Source of the DNA: Lysobacteraceae bacterium
GTDB lineage: Bacteria > Pseudomonadota > Gammaproteobacteria > Xanthomonadales > Rhodanobacteraceae
Direction of reading: 5' to 3'
DNA length: 8,095 nt
Assembly (NCBI GenBank): GCA_018971925.1
Contig: JAGWZT010000077.1
Location: 1 to 8,095, forward strand
Position 1 is the first letter of the stretch. Each line of letters opens with the position of its first letter. The notes beneath the pieces are model-generated. The model did not search any database. It worked only from the letters and a program-made list of their open reading frames with translations, and was not told the DNA's origin. This document shows positions 1 through 6,546 of the stretch, piece after piece. A program made the position numbers and the translations under genes.

Positions 1-329
1 GGCATGTCCACCTTGCCGCCTCCGCTCAGGGCGGCGAACAGGCGTTCAGCTTCATCCGGGTCCTCGACGGTGAGGCACACCCGGTTCCCGTGGATGCCGG
101 GGTACGGTTCGCCGTCCGGCGGGCACCAGTCGGACGCCATCAACTGGGCGTCACCAACGTCGAGTCGCACGTGCGCGATCAGGTTGCGCATTTCCGCCGG
201 CATCCGTTCACTGCCCGGCATTTCGCCGAAGGTCACCTTCATCGAGACTTTGCCGCCTAGGCACTTGGCGTAGAAATCGAAGGCCTCCGCGGCCTGGTTG
301 TCGAAGAACAGATAGCTGGAGAGCTGCAT
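1..329 (-). CDS. PhnB-like VOC-family protein, 3' end outside window
   Basis: I translated this frame from the ATG at 329-327 to the left edge: 109 complete codons, no stop. The start MQLSSYLFFDNQAAEAFDFY, followed by a LGGKVSMKVTFGEMP stretch, an IAHVRLDVGDAQLMASDW segment (residues 51-68) and VCLTVEDPDEAERLFAAL, is the usual pattern of PhnB-like proteins (3-demethylubiquinone-methyltransferase-like Pfam family; glyoxalase/bleomycin-resistance VOC fold). Such proteins are about 135-150 residues, so roughly the last 30-40 are missing. A GAGGA ribosome site (complement of 338-342) lies 8 nt before the start. Members are small soluble dimers; no substrate is established for this type, and the name PhnB does not imply phosphonate metabolism. 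The gene follows the GST-like gene on the same strand with a 120-nt gap, so co-transcription is possible but unproven. Confidence 0.85.
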   Translation of the reverse strand, partial: MQLSSYLFFDNQAAEAFDFYAKCLGGKVSMKVTFGEMPGSERMPAEMRNLIAHVRLDVGDAQLMASDWCPPDGEPYPGIHGNRVCLTVEDPDEAERLFAALSGGGKVDM

Positions 330-449
330 GGCACAAGTCCTCGAAGAAGAAGGGGAATGGGCTCGAACGGTCGTGGCGGTGCTCCGCTCCGCGCCCGACT
401 GGACGACGAACGGCATGGAGGAAAATCGACATGCGCTTGCGACGCACGT

Positions 450-1073
450 TCAGGCCGCCGCGGCGAGTGCGGGGAATGGATCGCGCCAGGCCTCCAGCTC
501 GCTGAGCCGGTCGTGCCAGCGGCGCACGTTCGGGAATTCGTCCAGCGGGATATGCGCGCGTTGGGCATAGGGCAGGGTTGCGGCGACCGCGAAATCGGCG
601 ATGGTGATGCCGCCGCCCACCAGCCAGTGGCGGTCGCGCAGGTGGCCGTCGAGTACCGAGGCCAGACGTCGCCACTCGTCTGTCGCCTGCTTCACTTCGA
701 CCGGATCGACGCTCCCGAGGCCGAAACGCTGCTTGATGATGTATTCGAAGTACAACGTGCCGCCGCTGCGGTAGAAGTGCGCAAGATCCCAGCTCAACCA
801 GCGGATCACCTCGATCTGGCGATCGTCTTGCGGCCACAGACCGGAGTCCGCGCGTGCCGCGAGATGGCACATGATCGCATCGGCTTCCCAGAGCGTGCGT
901 GCGCCGTCCACCAGCGTTGGCACCTTGCCATTGGGGTTGAGCACCAGGTATTCGGGTGTCTTGTGCTCCCCGCGGGCCAGGTCGAGATAGGCGTACTCGA
1001 CCGGCGATTGCAGGTACTTGGCGACTGCACAGGCCTTGCGCGGCGAAAGCACGTCGGACCAGTAGAGTTTCAT
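450..1073 (-). CDS. Glutathione S-transferase family protein
   Basis: A 207-residue protein of normal length for a bacterial cytosolic GST. Residues 1-75 form the thioredoxin-like glutathione site: MKLYWSDVLSPRKACAVAKY with Ser10 at the position where many GSTs have a catalytic Ser/Cys, the NPNGKVPTL segment with the conserved cis-Pro52, and WEADAI (Glu63) for the gamma-glutamyl contact. Residues 85-200 form the helical domain, with the N-capping box ITIADFAVA (Thr157-Asp160) that marks the family. The ATG at 1073-1071 is supported by GGAG (complement of 1082-1085) 8 nt upstream. GSTs typically conjugate or reduce electrophiles with glutathione; the substrate cannot be read from the sequence, and the link to the neighbouring VOC gene is only proximity. 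No clear promoter is visible upstream on this strand. The family call is firm; class and function are not. Confidence 0.92.
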   Translation of the reverse strand: MKLYWSDVLSPRKACAVAKYLQSPVEYAYLDLARGEHKTPEYLVLNPNGKVPTLVDGARTLWEADAIMCHLAARADSGLWPQDDRQIEVIRWLSWDLAHFYRSGGTLYFEYIIKQRFGLGSVDPVEVKQATDEWRRLASVLDGHLRDRHWLVGGGITIADFAVAATLPYAQRAHIPLDEFPNVRRWHDRLSELEAWRDPFPALAAAA

Positions 1074-1333
1074 CGGGGCGTCTCCACGGTTTTGCGGAAG
1101 GTTCGATTTGACGACGATTGGCGGGATGCGTTTTCGACAGTCGTTTCGCGACAGGCCCGTTCAGGCTTCGACGGCGAGGGCGGCGCCATCGCACGCGGTG
1201 CGCCTGCGAACCGGTGCGACTGGCGGCAGTCAGTGCACGCGTCCCCGTGGGCATGATGGCCGCGGTCCACGGGCTCGGTCAACGCGGTGAATGCGCAACA
1301 CGATCGGGCGGTATTGCAGGCAACCGCGCGGGA

Positions 1334-1362
1334 CGGACACGCGCATGCGGCCAGGCTATGAT
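1334..1362 (+). promoter_or_regulatory. Possible second, upstream promoter for the met operon
   Basis: CGGACA (1334-1339) and TATGAT (1357-1362) are separated by 17 nt. The -10 matches the sigma-70 consensus at 5 of 6 positions and the -35 at 4 of 6. A transcript would start near 1369, placing the palindrome at 1371-1388 directly on the start site. Chance matches of this quality are common, so this is only a candidate, secondary to the stronger promoter at 1397-1425. Confidence 0.3.
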
Positions 1363-1370
1363 TTGATGTA

Positions 1371-1388
1371 TGGACGTCTAAACGTCCA
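1371..1388. promoter_or_regulatory. Palindromic operator candidate resembling tandem met boxes
   Basis: The sequence tggacgt-ctaa-acgtcca is a perfect 7-bp inverted repeat around a 4-nt spacer. Read as adjacent 8-mers it is GGACGTCT (1372-1379) and AAACGTCC (1380-1387), matching the MetJ met-box consensus AGACGTCT at 7 and 6 of 8 positions. It ends 8 nt before the -35 of the met promoter. From the literature, Xanthomonadales were proposed to use an ArsR-type, SahR-like regulator called SamR for methionine genes (Leyn et al. 2014); I do not recall its motif well enough to assign the site. Operator function for a SAM- or SAH-sensing repressor is inference; the palindrome itself is directly visible. 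Confidence 0.6.
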
Positions 1389-1396
1389 AATAATCG

Positions 1397-1425
1397 TTGA
1401 CACGCCATGCCCGCATCGCTAGAGT
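1397..1425 (+). promoter_or_regulatory. Sigma-70 type promoter of the met operon
   Basis: A perfect TTGACA -35 (1397-1402), a 17-nt spacer and TAGAGT -10 (1420-1425, 4 of 6 consensus). Initiation about 7 nt downstream, near 1432, would begin the transcript only about 3 nt before the first pairing base of the riboswitch at 1435. That tight fit supports this as the main promoter. The palindrome lies immediately upstream of the -35. Confidence 0.7.
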
Positions 1426-1434
1426 GCAGCCCCA

Positions 1435-1551
1435 GCTCATCGAGACCGGCTGAGGGACAGGCCCTTGGAAGCCGGGGCAACCCGCGAAACCGCAAGGTTC
1501 CGCACGGTGCCAACTCCTGCGGAGGCGCAATGCGCCACCCGAGAGATGAGC
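1435..1551 (+). ncRNA. SAM-I (S-box) riboswitch
   Basis: The conserved core of the S-box aptamer is present in order. P1 is gctcatc (1435-1441) with gatgagc (1545-1551), 7 bp. P2 is ccggc (1446-1450) with gccgg (1471-1475), enclosing the kink-turn/pseudoknot arm TGAGGGACAGGCCCTTGGAA (1451-1470). The joining GGCAACC is at 1476-1482. The P3 region carries a small gcaa tetraloop hairpin (1488-1499). GGTGCCAA is at 1506-1513, and P4 is ggcgc (1524-1528) with gcgcc (1532-1536). GAGAGATGAG (1541-1550) closes the element. In known members SAM binding stabilises P1 and turns the downstream gene off. Placement ahead of metX-metB-hom fits exactly. S-box elements are classically Firmicute; in gammaproteobacteria, where MetJ is usual, they are much less common. 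Confidence 0.95.
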
Positions 1552-1590
1552 CGCGAAATTCCGCCATGCGCGGGATTGCACGGCTGTTTC

Positions 1591-1635
1591 CGGTTCTCCG
1601 CACGACTCGATGTCCGGGCTTTGCAAGGAGAACCG
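1591..1635 (+). promoter_or_regulatory. Expression platform: hairpin sequestering the metX ribosome binding site
   Basis: cggttctcc (1591-1599) is the exact reverse complement of ggagaaccg (1627-1635), a 9-bp stem with a 27-nt loop whose 3' arm includes most of the metX Shine-Dalgarno AAGGAG (1625-1630). No U-tract follows, so translational rather than transcriptional control by the riboswitch is inferred. A possible competing pairing is agccg (1549-1553, overlapping the 3' strand of P1) with cggct (1581-1585). It would form only when P1 is open and could disturb the sequestor, but it is short and speculative. Confidence 0.7.
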
Positions 1636-1637
1636 TG

Positions 1638-2672
1638 ATGAGTCTTGCCGCCGCACCCGAAACCGTCGAGTCTTTTGCGCAGCCGGAGCCGCGTGTTCAA
1701 TGCGCGGACGTGGCGTTTGCCTGCCGACGCGGCACGCACCGCGTGCGCGTCACGCCGCGTTACGGCGGCACCACCGAAGTCGAACTGCGTTATCTCTGGG
1801 CGGGCGCGCCCGGTGCGCCCACCGTGATCGTGCAGGGTGGCATTTCAGCCGATCGCGACGTTTGCGCGACCGCCGGGCACGCCACGCCCGGATGGTGGGA
1901 GACGCTGGTCGGCCGTGGTCGTGCGATCGACCTTGACCATGTGCGCGTGCTTGCGATCGACTGGCTGGATGCCGACGACCTGGAATCGCCTTCGGTGTCC
2001 AGCGAAGACCAGGCGGATGCGCTGGCGGCATTGCTGGACACTTTGGGCATCGCGCACGCCGAGGCGTTCGTGGGTGCGTCGTACGGTGCGATGGTCGGCC
2101 TGGCGTTCGCCGCCCGGCACGCCGAGCGCGTCGGCAAGCTCATCGCGCTGGCCGGCGCGCACCGGCCGCACCCTTATGCGACGGCGCAGCGCGCGGTGCA
2201 GCGCGGCATCGTCAGGCTCGGACTCGACAGGGATTGCGTGGATGAAGCCTTGTCGTTGGCGCGCCAGTTGGCGCTGACCACCTACCGCAGTGGCGAGGAA
2301 ATCGGCCGGCGTTTCGCCGGCGGCGCGGAATACCGCGACGGGCGTTTCCAGTTGCCGGTCGAAGGCTGGCTCGAGCATCACGGCCGGCGTTTCGTCGCGC
2401 GCTTCGATGCGCGCCGTTACCTCGCGCTTTCGGAATCGATCGACCTGCACGACATCGACCCGCGTGCGGTGCGCGTGCCGACTTCATTGATTGGATTCGC
2501 GAGCGACCGGCTGGTGCCGCTGTCGGATCTGTGCGCCTTGCAACAACGTCTCGGCGCACCGGCCACCCTCGATGTCATCGAAACACCGTACGGCCACGAC
2601 GGCTTCCTGAAAGAGCACGAACACCTGGCGCCATTGCTGCGCGAGGCCCTGAACACATGGAGCACGCCATGA
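1638..2672 (+). CDS. metX: Homoserine O-acyltransferase (MetX family)
   Basis: A 344-residue alpha/beta-hydrolase that activates homoserine by acylation (acetyl-CoA or succinyl-CoA donor), the first committed step of methionine synthesis. The triad is visible: Ser148 in the nucleophile elbow VGASYGAMVGL, Asp290 in FASDRLVP, and His320 in YGHDGFL. Family landmarks include QGGIS (66-70, oxyanion side), LTTYRSGEEIGRRF (213-226) and RFVARFDARRYLALSESIDLHDI (251-273). It is shorter than the usual 370-380 residues. The ATG at 1638 is chosen because AAGGAG (1625-1630) lies 7 nt before it; the in-frame ATG at 1407 would put the riboswitch inside the protein. The in-frame GTG at 1635 is a less likely start. 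It ends in an ATGA overlap with metB. Acetyl versus succinyl specificity cannot be read by eye; MetX enzymes of both kinds exist, and a related serine O-succinyltransferase branch is known in Xanthomonadaceae. Confidence 0.92.
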   Translation: MSLAAAPETVESFAQPEPRVQCADVAFACRRGTHRVRVTPRYGGTTEVELRYLWAGAPGAPTVIVQGGISADRDVCATAGHATPGWWETLVGRGRAIDLDHVRVLAIDWLDADDLESPSVSSEDQADALAALLDTLGIAHAEAFVGASYGAMVGLAFAARHAERVGKLIALAGAHRPHPYATAQRAVQRGIVRLGLDRDCVDEALSLARQLALTTYRSGEEIGRRFAGGAEYRDGRFQLPVEGWLEHHGRRFVARFDARRYLALSESIDLHDIDPRAVRVPTSLIGFASDRLVPLSDLCALQQRLGAPATLDVIETPYGHDGFLKEHEHLAPLLREALNTWSTP

Positions 2673-3856
2673 CCAGCATCGCATCCTGTACCCGCGCGGT
2701 CCGCGCCGGCATCGAAACCGACACGCAGCACGGCGCGGTGGTGCCGCCGCTGCATCTGTCGACGAACTATTCGTTCGCCGGTTTCAACGAGAAGCGCGAC
2801 TACGACTATTCGCGCAGCGGCAATCCGACGCGTGATTTGCTGGCCGAGGCACTGAGCGATCTCGAGCACGGCGCGGGCACGGTGGTCACGGCCAGCGGCA
2901 TGGCCGCGGTCGCGCTGGCGCTGGAGCTGGTGCCGGCGGGCGGCACGGTGCTCGCCGCGCACGATTGCTACGGGGGCACCTGGCGCCTGCTGGATGCATG
3001 GGCGAAGAAGGGCCGCTTCGGCATCCGCTTTGCCGACCTCACCGATCCTGCCGCGCTGGCGGCTGGCCTCGCAGAGAATCCTTCGCTGGTATGGGTGGAG
3101 ACGCCGTCCAATCCGTTGCTGCGCATCACCGACATCCGCCACGTCGCGCAGGCCGCCCACGCGGTGGGCGCGCTGTGCGCCGTCGACAACACTTTCCTGT
3201 CGCCGGCGTTGCAACAGCCCTTGACGCTGGGCGCGGACGTGGTGGTGCATTCGACGACGAAGTACATCAACGGCCACAGCGACGTGGTCGGCGGCGCGGT
3301 GATCGCGCGCGAACCGGAAATCGCCGAGAAATTGAAGTGGTGGGGCAATTGCCTCGGCCTCACCGGCGCGCCGTTCGACAGCTGGCTGACGTTGCGCGGC
3401 CTGCGCACCCTGTCGGCGCGCTTGCGCGCGCATCAGGAAAACGCTGCGGCGTTGGCCGATTTGCTGGAGCAGCATCCCGCGGTCACGCGCGTGTTCCATC
3501 CGGGTCTTGCCTCGCATCCACAGCATGCACTGGCGAAGCGCCAGCAATCCGGCTTTGGCGCGATGCTGAGTTTCGAACTGGCTGGCGGCGAGGCCGCCGT
3601 GCGCGCATTCCTGGACGGCCTGCAGTGCATCACGCTGGCCGAGTCGCTGGGTGGCGTGGAGAGCCTGGTCGCGCATCCGGCCACCATGACGCACGCGGCG
3701 ATGGCCCCGGAAGCGCGCCGCGCGGCCGGCATTTCCGACACGCTGCTGCGCCTGTCGGTTGGCATCGAGGATATCTCCGACCTGTCGCGTCACCTGCGCG
3801 CCGCGCTGGCGCGTGCGGATGCGGCGACCCGAAAGCATGTGGCGGTGCCGGCATGA
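2669..3856 (+). CDS. metB: Cystathionine gamma-synthase, PLP-dependent
   Basis: A 395-residue Cys/Met-metabolism PLP enzyme that joins an O-acylhomoserine with cysteine to give cystathionine. Lys198 in HSTTKYINGHSDVVGG forms the internal aldimine, at the same number as in E. coli MetB. Tyr47 and Arg49 in YDYSRSGNPTRD bind the cofactor phosphate of the partner subunit, Tyr101 (DCYGGT) stacks on the ring, Asp173 (AVDNTF) contacts the pyridine nitrogen, and Arg361 (RLSVGIED) binds the substrate carboxylate. The segments KWWGNCLGLTGAPFDSWLTLRGLRTL and GFGAMLSFEL resemble E. coli MetB more than cystathionine gamma-lyases, so MetB is preferred; side activity with sulfide or as a lyase is possible. 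The ATG at 2669 overlaps the metX stop (ATGA) and has GGAG (2659-2662) 6 nt before it; the in-frame ATG at 2657 is a less likely alternative. Confidence 0.93.
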   Translation: MTSIASCTRAVRAGIETDTQHGAVVPPLHLSTNYSFAGFNEKRDYDYSRSGNPTRDLLAEALSDLEHGAGTVVTASGMAAVALALELVPAGGTVLAAHDCYGGTWRLLDAWAKKGRFGIRFADLTDPAALAAGLAENPSLVWVETPSNPLLRITDIRHVAQAAHAVGALCAVDNTFLSPALQQPLTLGADVVVHSTTKYINGHSDVVGGAVIAREPEIAEKLKWWGNCLGLTGAPFDSWLTLRGLRTLSARLRAHQENAAALADLLEQHPAVTRVFHPGLASHPQHALAKRQQSGFGAMLSFELAGGEAAVRAFLDGLQCITLAESLGGVESLVAHPATMTHAAMAPEARRAAGISDTLLRLSVGIEDISDLSRHLRAALARADAATRKHVAVPA

Positions 3857-4932
3857 ATGCGGTGCTGGTGGAAGCGGAATGTCCACGTGCGGTATCGCAA
3901 CGCGAAACCGCGGTGGTGTTGTTCGGAACGGGCAAGGTCGGCGGCGCGTTCCTGCAATTGCTGCGCACGCCGGCCGGCGCGACGCTGCGGCTGGTGGGCG
4001 CAGCCAATTCACGTCATCAACAAACGCAACCGGAAGCGCTTGCCGAGCGCCGCCTGCGCGAACGACTGGATGCCGCGGGCGATGCACGGGACGACGCCGC
4101 GTTGTTGCGCGCCCTGAACGCCAACCGCACCGTGCGCAAGGTGATCGTCGATGCGACCGCGTCGGCCGAACTCGCGGCCCGGCATCCCGAGTGGCTGGCC
4201 CGTGGTTGTCACGTCGTCACCGCCAACAAGGCCCTGGTCGGCGGCAACCTTTCCGGATGGCGCGCCTTGCAAGCGGGGCGCGCGTGGAGTGCCGGTTACG
4301 GTGACAGCGCCACCGTCGGCGCGGGTTTGCCGGCGCTCGCCACCTTGCGCCGGCTGCACGCCTGCGGCGACAAGGTCACGTGCATAGAGGGCGTATTCTC
4401 CGGTTCGTTTTCGTACCTGTTCAATCATTACGACGGGCGGCAACCGTTTTCGACGCTGCTGCGCGAAGCGTGCGCGCTCGGTTACACCGAACCCGACCCG
4501 CGCGCCGATCTTTCCGGCGAGGACGTCGCGCGCAAGCTGCTGATCCTCGCGCGCGCGGCAGGTTTTCCGCTGGAACGTGCGCAAATCGAGGTCGAAAATC
4601 TGGTGCCGGCGCCACTGCGCGATGTTTCGCAGGCCGAATTCCTGGAGCGACTCGACGAATTCGACGTCCCGATTGCAGCCAGGCACGACGCAGCCGCGGC
4701 ACGCGGACACGTACTACGCTACCTCGCGCGCTTCGACACCGACGGATGCGCGCAAGTCGGTCTCACCGAAGTCCCGCGCGACCATCCTGCCGCGCATCTG
4801 CTCGGCGCCGACAACCTGTTCGCTTTCACCACATCGCGTTACGGGCAGCACCCGCTGGTCATCCAGGGCGCCGGCGCGGGACCGGAAGTGACGGCGCAGG
4901 CGTTGCTGGGCGACATTCTCGCGTTGCGCTGA
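3853..4932 (+). CDS. hom: Homoserine dehydrogenase, stand-alone, no ACT domain
   Basis: A 359-residue enzyme reducing aspartate semialdehyde to homoserine, the substrate of the MetX encoded two genes upstream. The nucleotide-binding loop is LFGTGKVGG (23-31). DATAS (100-104) and VVTANKALVG (121-130, Lys126) follow, then GVFSGSFSYLF (180-190). The catalytic signature GYTEPDPRADLSGEDVARK (210-228) supplies Glu213, Asp219, Asp224 and Lys228, matching yeast Glu208, Asp214, Asp219 and Lys223. The C-terminal part (VLRYLARFDTDG, LVIQGAGAGPEVTAQALLGDIL) resembles the dehydrogenase half of bifunctional ThrA/MetL. There is neither an aspartokinase half nor a C-terminal ACT domain. The ATG overlaps the metB stop (ATGA) with no good Shine-Dalgarno of its own, suggesting translational coupling. 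The stop codon abuts that of the convergent permease gene. Confidence 0.93.
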   Translation: MNAVLVEAECPRAVSQRETAVVLFGTGKVGGAFLQLLRTPAGATLRLVGAANSRHQQTQPEALAERRLRERLDAAGDARDDAALLRALNANRTVRKVIVDATASAELAARHPEWLARGCHVVTANKALVGGNLSGWRALQAGRAWSAGYGDSATVGAGLPALATLRRLHACGDKVTCIEGVFSGSFSYLFNHYDGRQPFSTLLREACALGYTEPDPRADLSGEDVARKLLILARAAGFPLERAQIEVENLVPAPLRDVSQAEFLERLDEFDVPIAARHDAAAARGHVLRYLARFDTDGCAQVGLTEVPRDHPAAHLLGADNLFAFTTSRYGQHPLVIQGAGAGPEVTAQALLGDILALR

Positions 4933-6546
4933 TTATTCTTCGATCACGCCGTGGTGTGCGGCGGCTTGTTCGACGTCCGGCGTGCGCCAGCCGCAGGCGA
5001 GGCCCCACGCAAAAAATCCGACCGCGACCACCGCGACGATCAGCAGATCCCAACCGTACGGCAGGTAGCCGTGGCCGCCGAACCTCGCGCTGCCCGCCCA
5101 CGACAGCACGGCGATCGCGGGCAAATAGAAAATCAGCCACAGCGCGCCACGCACCTGCTTTGTCAAATCGGTACCGCCACGTTTCACCGCGTACCACAAC
5201 CACACCGGCAACGCGACCACCATCAAGAGGATGATCTCGCCGGTGCGCGGCCAGCGCGCCCAGTACAAGAGTTCGGTGGCGAACACGAAGGCCAGCCCCG
5301 CGATGACGGGCAGCAGCGGGATGCGCAGCGGCCGATGGATTTCCGGCGCGGTGCGACGCAGTACCGAGACGCTCACCGGGCCGGTCAAATACGAAATAAT
5401 CGTCGCGACCGAAATCACTTCAGCCAGCGTCGCCCAGCCGCGGAAGAAGAACAGGAAGATGAAGGCCACCGCGAGATTCAGCCACATCGCCGGGCGCGGG
5501 ATGCCGAAACGCGGATGCACGCGGCCGAAGATCTTCGGCAGCGTGCCATTGCGTTCCATCCCGTAGATCATGCGCGCGGTGGTTGCGGTATAAGTTGCGC
5601 CGGTGCCGCTCGGGCTGATGAAGGCGTCGGAGTACAGCAGCAGCGCCAGCCAGTTTAGGTTCAACGCCAGCGCCAGTTGCGCGAACGGCGAGGAGTGCTC
5701 GATCGCGGCCCAGCCGCCCTTGGCCAGCAGCGCGGGCTCGGTCGCGCCGAGGAACGCCACCTGCAGCAACAGATAGACGATGGTCGCCAGCACGATCGAA
5801 CCGATCACGCCGAACGGCACGTTGCGGCCGGGATTCTTGGCTTCGCCCGCAAGGTTCACCGGGCTCTGGAAACCGTTGAAGCTGAACACGATGCCGCTGA
5901 TCGCGACCGCGGTCAGGATCGCCGAAAGGTTGTACGCATGCGGACCGCCGTGCGCGCCGACGTGGAAGTTTTCGGGGTGGAACGAAGTCGCCATCAGGGC
6001 GATCGCGGTCAGCGCGGGCACGATCAGCTTGTAGATCGTGATCCAGGTGTTGGTCTTGGCAAACAGCTTGACGCTCCAGAAATTCAGCAGGAAATACACG
6101 ATTACCAGCAGCGCCGAAATTCCAAGCCCGGTCGCGCTCAACTCGCCCATGCCGCCCGGCGCGACGTGGTACAGATCCTGCGCCCACTGCCACGGCCACG
6201 ACGCCATGTACTGCACCGAGGCTTCAGCTTCCACCGGAATCACCGAGGCGATCGCGATCCAGTTGGCCCACGCCGCGATGAAGCCCACCAGCGTGCCGTG
6301 CGAATACTGGCCGTAGCGCACCATGCCGCCGGATTCCGGGAACATCGCGCCGAGTTCGGCGTAGGTGACCGCGATGAACAGGATCACCACCGCGCCGATC
6401 ACCCACGCCCAGATCGCGCCGGGACCGGCCAGTTGCGCCGCGCGCCACGCGCCGAACAGCCAGCCCGAGCCGATGATCGAACCCAGCCCCGTGAACATCA
6501 GCGCCCACGCACCGACGTTGCGGCGGATCGCGGTTTCGTTGCTCAT
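4933..6546 (-). CDS. APC-family amino acid permease, aspartate:proton symporter-like
   Basis: A 537-residue polytopic inner-membrane protein with about 12 hydrophobic segments. TM1 carries the APC substrate-binding break GLGSIIGSGWLFG (20-32). It is followed by YAELGAMFPESGGMVRYGQYSHG (62-84), the conserved cytoplasmic GEAKNPGRNVP (234-244) and ARMIYGMERNGTLPKIFGRVHPRFGIPRP (324-352). Length and motif order resemble Bacillus YveA, described as an aspartate-proton symporter; the substrate here is inferred. The ATG at 6546-6544 has AAGG 7 nt upstream. A weak CGGACA-17 nt-GATGAT promoter-like pair sits on the minus strand at 6607-6579. Aspartate uptake would feed the homoserine pathway next door, but the gene is convergent, not in the operon. 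Its stop (4933-4935) directly follows the hom stop (4930-4932), leaving no room for an intergenic terminator. Confidence 0.87.
   Translation of the reverse strand: MSNETAIRRNVGAWALMFTGLGSIIGSGWLFGAWRAAQLAGPGAIWAWVIGAVVILFIAVTYAELGAMFPESGGMVRYGQYSHGTLVGFIAAWANWIAIASVIPVEAEASVQYMASWPWQWAQDLYHVAPGGMGELSATGLGISALLVIVYFLLNFWSVKLFAKTNTWITIYKLIVPALTAIALMATSFHPENFHVGAHGGPHAYNLSAILTAVAISGIVFSFNGFQSPVNLAGEAKNPGRNVPFGVIGSIVLATIVYLLLQVAFLGATEPALLAKGGWAAIEHSSPFAQLALALNLNWLALLLYSDAFISPSGTGATYTATTARMIYGMERNGTLPKIFGRVHPRFGIPRPAMWLNLAVAFIFLFFFRGWATLAEVISVATIISYLTGPVSVSVLRRTAPEIHRPLRIPLLPVIAGLAFVFATELLYWARWPRTGEIILLMVVALPVWLWYAVKRGGTDLTKQVRGALWLIFYLPAIAVLSWAGSARFGGHGYLPYGWDLLIVAVVAVGFFAWGLACGWRTPDVEQAAAHHGVIEE

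Larger units (their letters stand above)
1074..1434. other. Divergent intergenic region between GST-like gene and met operon
   Basis: About 360 nt without a convincing gene. The part next to the GST-like gene holds its ribosome site (1082-1085) and otherwise nothing I can name. The right end holds the met promoter elements and the palindrome listed separately. Reading frames crossing this stretch on the minus strand run antisense through the riboswitch, and their translations resemble no protein family I recognise. Confidence 0.6.

Noticed and set aside
1070..1603. A 177-codon minus-strand frame through the intergenic region and riboswitch.
   Set aside because: Antisense to the riboswitch, overlaps the GST start region, and has no recognisable domain.
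1407..1637. In-frame 77-codon N-terminal extension of metX from ATG 1407.
   Set aside because: It overlaps the promoter -10 region and the whole riboswitch; the ATG at 1638 has a well-placed Shine-Dalgarno and gives a protein matching the family start.
1552..1637. Possible intrinsic terminator as the riboswitch output.
   Set aside because: No GC-rich hairpin with a following U-run is present; the RBS-pairing stem is the better explanation.
2417..4087. A 556-codon open frame on the minus strand, antisense to metX/metB/hom.
   Set aside because: It is rich in Arg/Gln/His, has no recognisable domain, and lies wholly opposite three well-supported genes; typical high-GC shadow.
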